The notes under the pieces were generated by a model. That model made no database searches. It saw nothing but the letters and a program-made list of their open reading frames with translations, and was not told the DNA's origin. A program made the translations under genes and the position numbers. A DNA stretch of 64,000 bases from Fortiea sp. LEGE XX443. GTDB taxonomy: Bacteria > Cyanobacteriota > Cyanobacteriia > Cyanobacteriales > Nostocaceae. The DNA is taken from assembly GCF_015206815.1 (NCBI RefSeq), contig NZ_JADEXZ010000017.1:22382-86381 (forward strand), read 5' to 3'. Below are positions 10,215 to 18,014 of the stretch, one piece after another. The stretch's first letter is position 1. Every line of letters starts with the position of its first letter.

Positions 10215-10404
10215 CTACCGTGTATACACAAGTCGAACCGATCCTCCCTAACCCTCCTTAAAAAGGAGGGAACCGGATTACAAGTCCCCCTTTTTAAGGG
10301 GAGCCACTGTGTTGCGGGGGTTCCCCCCGTTGTAGCAAGTGGCGTGGATTTAGGGGGATCAAGCCAAGTTTTTGCTTCTCATCCGAGATGTGTGTACACC
10401 GTAG
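10215..10404. mobile_element. 145-bp palindromic element, copy 1, carrying a 45-bp insertion
   Basis: Its ends CTACCGTGTATACACA and TGTGTACACCGTAG are inverted repeats. Without the insert at 10302-10346 it is exactly 145 bp, as are the copies at 15448 and 61293. It starts 4 bases after the TPR-CHAT stop codon and so separates that gene from its downstream partners; the gap would be about 85 bases without it. No target duplication is evident for this copy. Confidence 0.88.
10302..10346. mobile_element. 45-bp SDR hairpin inserted in the 145-bp element
   Basis: The outer stem GCCACT/AGTGGC encloses GTTGCGGGGGTTCCCCCC and GTAGCAA. Comparison with the uninterrupted copy at 61293-61437 shows a clean 45-base insertion between AAGGGG and GATTTAG. 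This is direct evidence that the hairpin family moves or has moved. Confidence 0.85.
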
Positions 10405-10484
10405 CCTTTATAAGTGCTAGGCAGGGGTAATTCGAGGACTAGTAATAAGATACAATCAAACTCAACCAACCCAAAACTAAACCA

Positions 10485-10829
10485 ATGGAACCCGATAAAC
10501 TCATCCAAGCATTTACCCAAGTGGTGCGAAATCAAGATTACGTTTTCTCACCAGAAGCCATCACAGCCATTCCCGAACTGCAACAAGAACTGACGCAATT
10601 AGAAACTCAAACGCCTAATATATTTGCGGAAGCAATTCGCCAATGGTATCTCGATTACGAAGATGTCAGAGACGCAGTATTAATTGAAGAACGCGAAATC
10701 GAAAAAATCAGCAAAACCAAACCAGAAACCCAAGAAAATACCCAAGAAAATCGCTATCGTGTTTTGCAAGACGAACTGCAAAAACTACACGATAATAAGA
10801 CAGCCACAAATCAGTCAAACAAATCATGA
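10485..10829 (+). CDS. Small helical protein of unknown function in the CHAT operon
   Basis: A 114-aa soluble, acidic, mostly helical protein. The N-terminal 65 residues are ordered-looking (motifs FAEAIRQWYLDYEDVRDAVL and IPELQQELTQLETQTP), followed by a charged, Gln/Thr-rich tail. I recognise no named family. It overlaps the next gene by 4 bases (ATGA) and follows the TPR-CHAT gene on the same strand, so a shared job with those two is likely. By size and position it could be an adaptor, inhibitor or protease substrate; this is inference only. Confidence 0.7.
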   Translation: MEPDKLIQAFTQVVRNQDYVFSPEAITAIPELQQELTQLETQTPNIFAEAIRQWYLDYEDVRDAVLIEEREIEKISKTKPETQENTQENRYRVLQDELQKLHDNKTATNQSNKS

Positions 10830-12223
10830 AACTTTATGCGCCTAACATTCATTTATTTGCCTTTCAACTTTATAAAAGCTCTAATATTGATTTAAATAAC
10901 TCATCAATAAATCAAAACTTTCTCTGGAACACTGGCGATGAGATAGTAAACAACACTCTAAACAAAAAAGATTTACATCTCCATCAGCAAATCGATGTCA
11001 ACAAAGAACCAAATAATCCTCGTGTAGATTTACTCAAAGATACAGAAATTATTGATGACAACTACGCCGTCACCTTTGACGGTAAAATTCCTCTAGACCA
11101 AAATCAAGACTTATTAATTAAAGGCTTTGCTCATCCGTTACGACTTTATGACAGTTACAGTTTATGGTTAAATCTCCGCCGCCCAGAAAAAGTAAATAAT
11201 AATCATACAGATGACGTAGATATTGCTTTTTTACGCAAATTAAACTCAAATAACTGTTTAATTGTTAAAAGCAATCCTCTATTTCTCGGTCAAACTTTAC
11301 TAATTACTGGTTGGTTAACAGGCGCAAAAGACAAACAAATCACCCAGCAAATAGCAAATGAATGTTTAAAATCTATATTTCATGGCTACCCTTTACCTCC
11401 ATTTAACCGCCAAGGTGAATTATTTGGTAGCCCCATATTTGAATATGGTTTATTTAGCCAATTAGCAAATTATCAACACGTTTTAATTTGGCTATTTGTT
11501 GATGAACAAGCAGATGCTAATTTAAATAAATGTCAGCAAGAGTTATTAGATTTATTTTTCTTTCGTACCAAAGCAGTTAAAGCTTTTAAAGACAGTAGAG
11601 AAATATATAAAGCATTAGACTTAGCTTATCGTCAAATAGAAACAATACTCGAACAATTACCAAAAATAGAATCTAGCATTAACACAGATTTAGAAGATTT
11701 AAAAAATAAGTTAAAACAGTTACCCCAATTATCATTAACCTACACTCGTCTGTTACGAAATTTAGAAGATTATCAAAACACCATCGTCATTAACACGCAT
11801 AACTATGCCGAAAGATTACAGCAAATTCGTGATTTTACCAATAGTGACATCACCTTTTTAGAAAATTTCAGCCAAAAAAATAGCCCTTTTTTCCAACAAC
11901 AAATAACCGCAGACTTAGGTTATTTCCGTCACGGTTCAGAATTATTGAGCCAAGCTATAGACTCAATTCGTGGCATAGTAGAAATAGAACAAGCTAAACG
12001 CGATCGCTCTCTAGAAAACACCATCCAAATACTTGGTATCGGCTTTGGTGGTGGTGCAATTGTTTCTGGCGTAGTCGTCCAACACATTGACAAAATCAGT
12101 CAACCCCTAGCAGCCATATCACCAGATAATCAACCTCATCCTTTTTTCGCATCTTTAATTTTAAGTATTATCGCTACCTTATTGTTTACCGCCTTGGGTT
12201 GGTGCATAACTAAACGGAGATAG
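10826..12223 (+). CDS. Unknown protein with coiled coil and C-terminal membrane hairpin
   Basis: A 465-aa protein not assignable to a known family. The N-terminal 230 residues look globular, with no membrane segment. Residues about 240-400 are rich in heptad-like helices (for example IETILEQLPKIESSINTDLEDL). The C-terminus has two hydrophobic segments, at about 402-424 (ILGIGFGGGAIVSGVVV) and 441-460 (FASLILSIIATLLFTALGW), separated by a short polar loop, and it ends in KRR. No signal peptide is seen. The start overlaps the upstream small gene by ATGA, and a TPR-CHAT protease gene lies further upstream. A membrane-acting effector or a membrane anchor for the protease is plausible but untested. 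Confidence 0.72.
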   Translation: MKLYAPNIHLFAFQLYKSSNIDLNNSSINQNFLWNTGDEIVNNTLNKKDLHLHQQIDVNKEPNNPRVDLLKDTEIIDDNYAVTFDGKIPLDQNQDLLIKGFAHPLRLYDSYSLWLNLRRPEKVNNNHTDDVDIAFLRKLNSNNCLIVKSNPLFLGQTLLITGWLTGAKDKQITQQIANECLKSIFHGYPLPPFNRQGELFGSPIFEYGLFSQLANYQHVLIWLFVDEQADANLNKCQQELLDLFFFRTKAVKAFKDSREIYKALDLAYRQIETILEQLPKIESSINTDLEDLKNKLKQLPQLSLTYTRLLRNLEDYQNTIVINTHNYAERLQQIRDFTNSDITFLENFSQKNSPFFQQQITADLGYFRHGSELLSQAIDSIRGIVEIEQAKRDRSLENTIQILGIGFGGGAIVSGVVVQHIDKISQPLAAISPDNQPHPFFASLILSIIATLLFTALGWCITKRR

Positions 12224-12350
12224 AGATGTTTTATTAATAATTTTACAAATAATATCTTTCCAAAGAGTAAATTTTATGCCCCGATAATCTTTCATTATCA
12301 ACTATTTGTTTGAATGATTCCAAATATTTTTCTCTTTGGATTGATTAGAG

Positions 12351-12505
12351 GCAGGGGGCAGGGAGCAGGGAGAAGAGGGGACTGTAGGTACAAACCGAAC
12401 TTCGTTCAGGCTCACTTGCTCCCTTTCACCTTTGGTTAAAACCCCATCTCTTGTAGGTGGCTTTTCTCCCCTGCTAAGAGCTCCCTTCCCCCCTGCTTTT
12501 TTATT
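12351..12505. repeat. G-rich/C-rich palindromic repeat (GGGAGCAGGG family)
   Basis: The left arm is GGGGGCAGGGAGCAGGGAG; the right arm is pyrimidine-rich (CTCCCTTCCCCCCTGC) and imperfectly complementary. The same family appears inside a glycosyltransferase gene at 32371-32463 and as a fragment near 44943. It fills part of the 595-base gap between the CHAT operon and the toxin-antitoxin pair. Confidence 0.6.
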
Positions 12506-12530
12506 CTGCCTCTGATACTTCTTCTTCTAT

Positions 12531-12695
12531 CTATTTTTGCAAAAGTTTCATTGCAGCTTGATTTCTTTGCAATTGTTCTTCTGGCGTTTTTCCCATATTC
12601 TGCAAAAATAGCGTTAAATTATGTTTACCTGTTACCGTCATATTTGCTGCTAAAAATACCTTTTGATCTAATTTTAAAGTAGCTATGCCAAGACG
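12531..12695 (-). pseudogene. Short relic reading frame, C-terminal piece of an unknown protein
   Basis: The minus-strand frame reads RLGIATLKLDQKVFLAANM, then about 35 further residues ending in RNQAAMKLLQK and a stop. There is no start codon or ribosome binding site, and the sequence turns incoherent upstream. The amphipathic, codon-like composition suggests a decayed gene end rather than chance. The source family is not recognised. Confidence 0.35.
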
Positions 12696-12845
12696 GCAAA
12701 AATTTTTTCATTCCAGTTCCTACCCTACGGGAACGCTGGCGCGAACCCTTCGCTCAAGACTGCATTCAACATGACAAAGAAACAGACTTTTAAGACAACC
12801 TCTAATTGATATAATTATGTGTATATTTCCTTGCTCGGAGAAACT

Positions 12846-13061
12846 ATGCAAATAAAAGATATGACAACAGAACAGTTACAAAACCTGATCCGTAACACAG
12901 TAGATGAAATTCTAGATGAATACTTCGGTGATCCTGATGAGGGAAACAAAGTTAAAGAGTCATTCCAGCAAACTTTATTAGAAATACGGCAAAAACGGCT
13001 AGAAGGAAGACCTACTATTCCAGCATCGGAGGTGTATAAAAGGTATGGGATAGAGCATTAA
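12846..13061 (+). CDS. Antitoxin of a RelE/ParE-type toxin-antitoxin pair
   Basis: The 71-aa protein starts at ATG 12846, preceded by GGAG at 12837-12840; the longer frame from GTG 12819 lacks such a site. Its sequence (MTTEQLQNLIRNTVDEILDEYF) is helical, and the C-terminal part (IPASEVYKRYGIEH) resembles the toxin-binding tails of cyanobacterial antitoxins. Its stop codon directly abuts the start of the toxin gene at 13062. The type II antitoxin assignment rests on size, acidity and this pairing. It probably also represses its own promoter, as the class usually does. Confidence 0.75.
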   Translation: MQIKDMTTEQLQNLIRNTVDEILDEYFGDPDEGNKVKESFQQTLLEIRQKRLEGRPTIPASEVYKRYGIEH

Positions 13062-13319
13062 ATGAGTTATTCTGTAAATTTTGAACCAGAGTCTATAACT
13101 GATTTAGATAATCTGGCTCAGGTGGTGCGGCTACGGATTCTTAATAAAATTGAATGGTTAAGTATCAATTTTGAGCAGATCACTCCTTTACCTCTTACGG
13201 GAGAATGGTCAGGGTTTTATAAGTTAAGAGTAAGAGATTATCGAGTCATCTATGATTTTGATGTTGAGAGTCAGTTAATCATAATTACTAAAATTGGTCA
13301 TCGTAGTGAAATTTATTAG
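13062..13319 (+). CDS. RelE/ParE superfamily toxin
   Basis: An 85-aa protein with the RelE/ParE fold pattern: two N-terminal helices (ITDLDNLAQVVRLRILNKIEWL) followed by strands carrying GEWSGFYKLRVRDYRVIYDF and a C-terminal IIITKIGHRSEIY. The Arg-rich KLRVRDYRVIY and the HR at the end are the conserved features of RelE-type mRNA interferases and ParE-like proteins; the target cannot be told from sequence. Unlike the toxins at 59471 and 59893, this one is intact. It is immediately downstream of its antitoxin with no gap. Confidence 0.85.
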   Translation: MSYSVNFEPESITDLDNLAQVVRLRILNKIEWLSINFEQITPLPLTGEWSGFYKLRVRDYRVIYDFDVESQLIIITKIGHRSEIY

Positions 13320-13402
13320 GGTTGTGTAGCGCCTTGGGTTGGTCGATCACAGACTATCCTAGAAACAAGAAGTAGGGTAAAACAATTATTAATAAACGAC
13401 CA

Positions 13403-14125
13403 ATGACAAATGATAAATCAACAATCATTCGTTTAGAAAATATCTTTAAAGTCTACGGTAGTCGAGAAACTGAAGTTAAAGCACTCAACGATGTAAATTT
13501 AACTATTCACGAAGGCGAGTATTGTTCAATTATGGGGCCTTCTGGTTCAGGTAAATCTACAGCCATGAATATTATTGGCTGTTTAGATCGTCCCACATCT
13601 GGACATTATTATTTAGATAACCTTGATGTCGCCCAAATAGATGATCAAGCTTTGGCTCATATCCGCAACAAAAAGCTGGGGTTTGTCTTCCAACAATTTC
13701 ACCTCTTAGCCCAACTTACAGCCTTAGAAAATGTGATGTTGCCAATGGCTTATGCTAATGTTAACCCAACCGAGAGACGCGATCGCGCCACCGAAGCATT
13801 AATCCGAGTTGGGTTAGAAAAACGCCTCAACAACAAACCAAATCAACTCTCAGGAGGACAACAACAAAGAGTAGCAATAGCACGGGCGATCGTCAACCGT
13901 CCCGTTGTTCTCCTCGCTGATGAACCCACAGGCGCACTTGACTCTCGCACCACCCAAGAAGTGTTGGACATTTTCTCTGAATTAAACGCCAGTGGTATCA
14001 CCGTAGTCATGGTAACTCATGAACCAGAGGTAGCCCGTCAAACCCAGCGTATCGTTTGGTTCCGTGATGGTGAAGTGATACACTCTCACATGACACCAAA
14101 CGATTTGACGCACTTGGCTGTTTGA
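13403..14125 (+). CDS. MacB/LolD-type ABC transporter ATP-binding protein
   Basis: The 240-aa ATPase has Walker [10 protein letters not shown] at residues 45-53, Q-loop [10 protein letters not shown], signature [15 protein letters not shown], Walker [13 protein letters not shown], and the switch His in VMVTHE. It belongs to the same subfamily as 2353-3024. It has no adaptor or permease next to it; those of matching type are at 3467-6147, on the same strand and lacking an ATPase. I infer that it is the displaced third gene of that cluster. It may now depend on a local promoter in the 80-base gap after the toxin gene or on read-through from it. Confidence 0.92.
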   Translation: MTNDKSTIIRLENIFKVYGSRETEVKALNDVNLTIHEGEYCSIMGPSGSGKSTAMNIIGCLDRPTSGHYYLDNLDVAQIDDQALAHIRNKKLGFVFQQFHLLAQLTALENVMLPMAYANVNPTERRDRATEALIRVGLEKRLNNKPNQLSGGQQQRVAIARAIVNRPVVLLADEPTGALDSRTTQEVLDIFSELNASGITVVMVTHEPEVARQTQRIVWFRDGEVIHSHMTPNDLTHLAV

Positions 14126-14327
14126 TCAAATTATCGTCGCCAAGGAATTGCTGATCAAACGATGCAAATCCTTTAAATTTTTTATACCTCTTCCCGGCTT
14201 AACTGAGAAATAAAGTAATCAGACAGAATTAATTACACAAATTTTTAACTGTAACCTGTCCCCTGTAACCTATCTCCATCCATGAATTTTTGTGTCCGAC
14301 TACTTATTTCCGCATTTCTCACAAACA

Positions 14328-14390
14328 GTAGGGGCGGGTTCACAGATATGCTCAAATCATTCACGAATATTTCGCTCAACCCGCCCCTAC
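14328..14390. repeat. 63-bp palindromic repeat with 13-bp perfect arms
   Basis: The perfect inverted arms GTAGGGGCGGGTT and AACCCGCCCCTAC flank a 37-base centre. It is a MITE-like or REP-like unit between the convergent exporter ATPase and nrtD genes. On transcription it could fold into a strong hairpin. The rest of the 334-base gap shows nothing else. Confidence 0.8.
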
Positions 14391-14459
14391 GGACTCTGGA
14401 CTGAGGTTGCAATAATTGGTGAGAAATCCGGGTTATTGAGGTGTTTATTACTGTTTCAG

Positions 14460-15320
14460 CTAACCTACATCATCATGAGCAAAACGGTTGAATAGGAAGT
14501 CTAAAGCATGGTTCCGTAGTTTATAGTATTGCGGATCTTCCATAATTCTGGCGCGATCGCGGGGACGAGAAAAGGGAATTTCCATGACTTCGCCAATTTT
14601 GGCATGGGGGCCATTGGTCATCATCACCAACTTATCGGCTAAAAACAGCGCCTCATCAATGTCGTGGCTAATCATTAGCACTGTGCAGCGATTCTCGTTC
14701 CAAATTTTCAGCAGTTCTTCTTGTAATTCTTCTTTGGTAATCGCATCTAACGCCCCAAAAGGTTCATCTAAAATCAGCACTTTCGGGCGAATTGCCAAAG
14801 CACGGGCAATAGAAACCCGTTGTCTCATACCGCCAGACATTTGCATGGGCTTTTTGTCCATCGCGTCACCTAGTCCCACCATCGCCAAATGATCACGGAC
14901 AATTGCCCTTTTCTCCGCTTCCATTTTGTTGGGGTAAACTGCATTGACAGCTAAGTAAATATTTTCAAATGCAGTCCGCCACGGTAACAGCGCATAGTTT
15001 TGAAACACTACCATCCTGTCTGGCCCTGGCTTGGTGATTGGTTGACCTTCGAGTAACACTTGCCCAGAGGTAGGAAAGTTAAAACCAGATACCATATTTA
15101 GCAAGGTTGATTTGCCACAGCCAGAGTGACCAATGACGCAAATGAATTCACCTTGGTTGACATTGAGGTTAACACCATCAAGGACAGTGAAAGGGCCATT
15201 TTTGGTGAAATAAACTTTGCTCACCTCTCTAATTTCTAAGAAAGGTCTGTTATTACCTGTTGCAGTTGCTAATGGTTTTCTAGAGATGTCAGTAACTGTA
15301 GTTAAATTGCGGTTTTGCAT
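14460..15320 (-). CDS. nrtD: Nitrate ABC transporter ATP-binding protein NrtD
   Basis: A 286-aa ATPase of the nitrate/sulfonate/bicarbonate family. It has Walker A GHSGCGKST, FQNYALLPWRTAFENI, signature MSGGMRQRVSIARAL, Walker B VLILDEPFGALD, and MISHDIDEALFLADKLVMM. It is the second ATPase of the Nrt importer and, unlike NrtC, has no substrate-binding-like C-terminal domain. It is last in the nrtABCD operon, 586 bases after nrtC; that gap is filled with repeats, unusually long for this operon. The paralogous bicarbonate system (cmpABCD) has the same layout, but NrtA in this operon looks nitrate-type. Confidence 0.9.
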   Translation of the reverse strand: MQNRNLTTVTDISRKPLATATGNNRPFLEIREVSKVYFTKNGPFTVLDGVNLNVNQGEFICVIGHSGCGKSTLLNMVSGFNFPTSGQVLLEGQPITKPGPDRMVVFQNYALLPWRTAFENIYLAVNAVYPNKMEAEKRAIVRDHLAMVGLGDAMDKKPMQMSGGMRQRVSIARALAIRPKVLILDEPFGALDAITKEELQEELLKIWNENRCTVLMISHDIDEALFLADKLVMMTNGPHAKIGEVMEIPFSRPRDRARIMEDPQYYKLRNHALDFLFNRFAHDDVG

Positions 15321-15447
15321 AGCTGTGAATGAAGGGTGAAGGGTGAAATTATTTGGGTGGAACTTGATTTTTTACGGTTGTCAAGAACCTCTCTCCAAAC
15401 TTCTCTCCTGCAAGGAGAGAGGCTTTGACTTCTCCCCCTTCCCTCGT

Positions 15448-15592
15448 CTACGGTGTACACACAAATCATCTGATCCCCCTAAATCCCCCTTAAAAAGGGG
15501 GACTTTGATTCTAATTTCCCCCTTTTCAAGGGGGGCTAGGGGGGATCGAAATGCTGTTATGCAACTTTATACAACTTGTGTGTACACCGTAG
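15448..15592. mobile_element. 145-bp palindromic element, copy 2, with 10-bp target duplication
   Basis: The ends CTACGGTGTACACACA and TGTGTACACCGTAG are inverted repeats. It is flanked by direct repeats of CTTCCCTCGT at 15438-15447 and 15593-15602. It is in opposite orientation to the copies at 10215 and 61293. It is inserted into another repeat in the nrtC-nrtD gap. Confidence 0.9.
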
Positions 15593-15649
15593 CTTCCCTC
15601 GTAGGGAAGGGGGCTGGGGGGTTAGGTTTTTAATTGTTGGGTTTCGTAA

Positions 15650-15889
15650 GTGAACCTTTTATCTTCATCGCTGAAGTTCGGAACTCGGTGAGTGAACCTT
15701 TTATCTCCATCGCTGAAGTTCGGAACTCGGTAAGTGAACCTTTTATCTCCATCAATGAAGTTCGGAACTCGGTGAGTGAACCTTTTATCTCCATCAATGA
15801 AGTTCGGAACTCGGTGAGTGAACCTTTTATCTCCATCAATGAAGTTCGGAACTCGGTGAGTGAACCTTTTATCTCCATCGCTGAAGTTA
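15650..15889. repeat. 42-bp tandem repeat, six units, in the nrtC-nrtD gap
   Basis: Units start at 15650, 15692, 15734, 15776, 15818 and 15860. The unit begins GTGAACCTTTTATCTCCATC and contains GAAGTTCGGAACTCGG. Because 42 is a multiple of 3, both strands stay open. On the operon strand a frame from TTG 15899 to 15630 gives 89 residues, built of a 14-residue repeat (MEIKGSLTEFRTSA) and starting shortly after the nrtC stop. Translation is unproven. Confidence 0.9.
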
Positions 15890-15906
15890 CAATACTCAAC
15901 TGTCAG

Positions 15907-17910
15907 TTATGCAACTCTTCTGCTGGGCAAATCAAGAACAACTTCGGCAACTGAAAAGTCGCGTTTAATCGGTAAACTGTTGAGATAGGCGATGGGATCG
16001 TCGGCGTTAAAGGGAGTCCCATCAAATAACTGAATTGGTTGGCGAGTGTAGCTGATATCTAAACCTAATTCCCTAGCAGCGGTGCTGAAAACACGCACTC
16101 GACAAACTCGTTCCACAACCTCCACCCAATTTCTAGGAAAGGGAGTGTCACCCCATCGCGCCAACTGACTCATAATCCAGATTTGTTCTGTGCGACTAGG
16201 GCGGTTAATGGCAGACTCAGAATAAAACTGGTGATGGGCGTAGTCCCGCAGAGGATGGTTGATGTCACATACTAGGCTATCTGGGTCTTCCAGTTGGATA
16301 TACTCTAAATCTGTGCTGACGTAATCTCTACCCGCCACAATTCTTCTGACTTCTTCGGCGTTGTCGGGATTTGCACAGTACTGACAAGCTTCTAACAAAG
16401 CTTTAGTTAAAGCAATATGAGTATTAGGATACTTTTCTGCCCAATCTTCCCGCACACCGAGGACTTTACCTGGGTGTCCTAACCAAACTTCCAAGTCAGT
16501 AGCAATAGTAAAGCCGACATTTTCCACGGCGGCGCGATAGTTCCAAGGTTCACCCACGCAGTAACCGTCAATACTTTTGTTTTGCAAGTCGGCGACCATC
16601 TGTGCTGGTGGAATTGTGTGCATATCCACATCTGTATCCGGGTCAATACCGCCAGCCGCTAACCAGTAACGTAGCAATAAGTTGTGCATGGAAGCGGGAT
16701 GGACTACGCCCATTGTGTGACGCTGCTCACGGGTGCGGAGGAGGTAATTTTTGAAGTCAGATAAGGTGCGAACACCTTCATCATAAAAGCGTTTGGCTAA
16801 GGTGATGGCGTTACCGTTGCGGGTCATGGTGAGGGCGGTAACAACAGGGAGGGGTTGGTTTTTATTTCCGCCCAAGGTTAACCACATGGGCATCCCAGAA
16901 GGCATTTGCGCTGCATCCAAATAACCGCCACTGATGCCGTCAACAATACCCCGCCAGCTACTTTCCCGAACTAAGTTCACTTCATCTAAACCATGCTTGG
17001 CAAAGAAACCTTTTTCTTTTGCTACAGCTAAGGGAGCGCAAGCAGTTAGAGGTAAGAAGCCAATTTCTAAGTTAACTTTTTCTAACCCATGACGGGCAAC
17101 ATCCGCTGTTTTCCGCGCCCGGAGTTTCTTAATGCGTTTTTGCTGGTTGAGGAAGTAAATCATTTCACTCCGCAAGCTGTAGTAGCTGGGGTGTTCCACA
17201 ACTTCCATGCGTTTGCGGGGTCTGGGAATATCAACTTCTAGGATGTCGCCAATTTTAGATTCGGGGCCATTGGTCAACATCACAATTTTGTCAGACAACA
17301 GCACTGCTTCATCTACGTCGTGAGTCACCATGACTGCTGTGACTTCATTTTCTTCACAGATTTGCATTAACTGTTCTTGTAAGTTACCCCGTGTTAAGGC
17401 ATCCAACGCGCCAAAGGGTTCATCTAACAGTAACAGTTTAGGACGAATTGCTAAAGCGCGAGCGATCGCCACCCGTTGTTTCTGTCCACCAGATAACATT
17501 CCCGGCTGTTTGTCAGCATGGGGACGCAAACCCACCATATCTATATGTTTATCGATAATGGCTTTACGTTCACCCGCAGCTAAACCCCGCATTACTGAAT
17601 CTACCGCCAAGGCGATATTTTCTCTCACTGTTCGCCAAGGCAATAGCGAGTAATTTTGAAATACCACCATCCGGTCTGGCCCTGGTTTGGTGATTTTTTG
17701 TCCTTGCAGAGTCACAATACCCTCAGTTGGCAAATCCAAACCCGCAATCATATTTAATAATGTGGATTTTCCGCAACCAGAGTGGCCAATTAAAGAAACA
17801 AATTCACCTTTCTTAATTTGCAGGTCAATACCTTTGAGGGCAATATATTGACCACCACCAGTTAAATTAAAGACTTTATCAATTTGGTCAACAGCAACGA
17901 ATACAGACAT
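15907..17910 (-). CDS. nrtC: Nitrate ABC transporter ATPase with NrtA-like regulatory domain, NrtC
   Basis: A 667-aa fusion. The N-terminal ATPase (about 1-255) has Walker A GHSGCGKST, signature LSGGQKQR, Walker B LLLLDEPFGALD and MVTHDVDEAV. After a basic linker near 265-275, residues about 280-667 resemble NrtA (IGFLPLTACAPLAVAKEKGFF, FCVGEPWNY-type motif GEPWNYRAAV). In Synechococcus this C-terminal domain mediates ammonium inhibition of nitrate uptake. The length matches the family (about 660). It is third in nrtABCD, 104 bases after nrtB; that gap contains GAAGTGT heptamers. Confidence 0.93.
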   Translation of the reverse strand: MSVFVAVDQIDKVFNLTGGGQYIALKGIDLQIKKGEFVSLIGHSGCGKSTLLNMIAGLDLPTEGIVTLQGQKITKPGPDRMVVFQNYSLLPWRTVRENIALAVDSVMRGLAAGERKAIIDKHIDMVGLRPHADKQPGMLSGGQKQRVAIARALAIRPKLLLLDEPFGALDALTRGNLQEQLMQICEENEVTAVMVTHDVDEAVLLSDKIVMLTNGPESKIGDILEVDIPRPRKRMEVVEHPSYYSLRSEMIYFLNQQKRIKKLRARKTADVARHGLEKVNLEIGFLPLTACAPLAVAKEKGFFAKHGLDEVNLVRESSWRGIVDGISGGYLDAAQMPSGMPMWLTLGGNKNQPLPVVTALTMTRNGNAITLAKRFYDEGVRTLSDFKNYLLRTREQRHTMGVVHPASMHNLLLRYWLAAGGIDPDTDVDMHTIPPAQMVADLQNKSIDGYCVGEPWNYRAAVENVGFTIATDLEVWLGHPGKVLGVREDWAEKYPNTHIALTKALLEACQYCANPDNAEEVRRIVAGRDYVSTDLEYIQLEDPDSLVCDINHPLRDYAHHQFYSESAINRPSRTEQIWIMSQLARWGDTPFPRNWVEVVERVCRVRVFSTAARELGLDISYTRQPIQLFDGTPFNADDPIAYLNSLPIKRDFSVAEVVLDLPSRRVA

Positions 17911-18014
17911 AGTAATGAAGTATGAAGTGTGAAGTGTGAAATGGAGAGATGAGGGACTGAGGAAAAATACAAATTGTTTTTAGTCCTGCCCTCTGCCTCC
18001 TGCCTTCTGCCTTT

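Noticed and set aside
10826..12223. Bacterial gasdermin downstream of the CHAT protease
   Set aside because: The protein is too long, has a C-terminal two-helix hairpin and coiled coil, and lacks the expected short N-terminal pore domain plus inhibitory tail layout.
14292..14495. 67-aa frame between the exporter ATPase and nrtD
   Set aside because: It is largely made of the 63-bp palindrome and overlaps the nrtD end.
15343..15633. 96-aa frame in the nrtC-nrtD gap
   Set aside because: It translates the nested repeat elements and is antisense to the operon.
15634..15889. Regular 42-bp repeats as a CRISPR array
   Set aside because: Units are directly contiguous with no unique spacers, and no cas gene is nearby.
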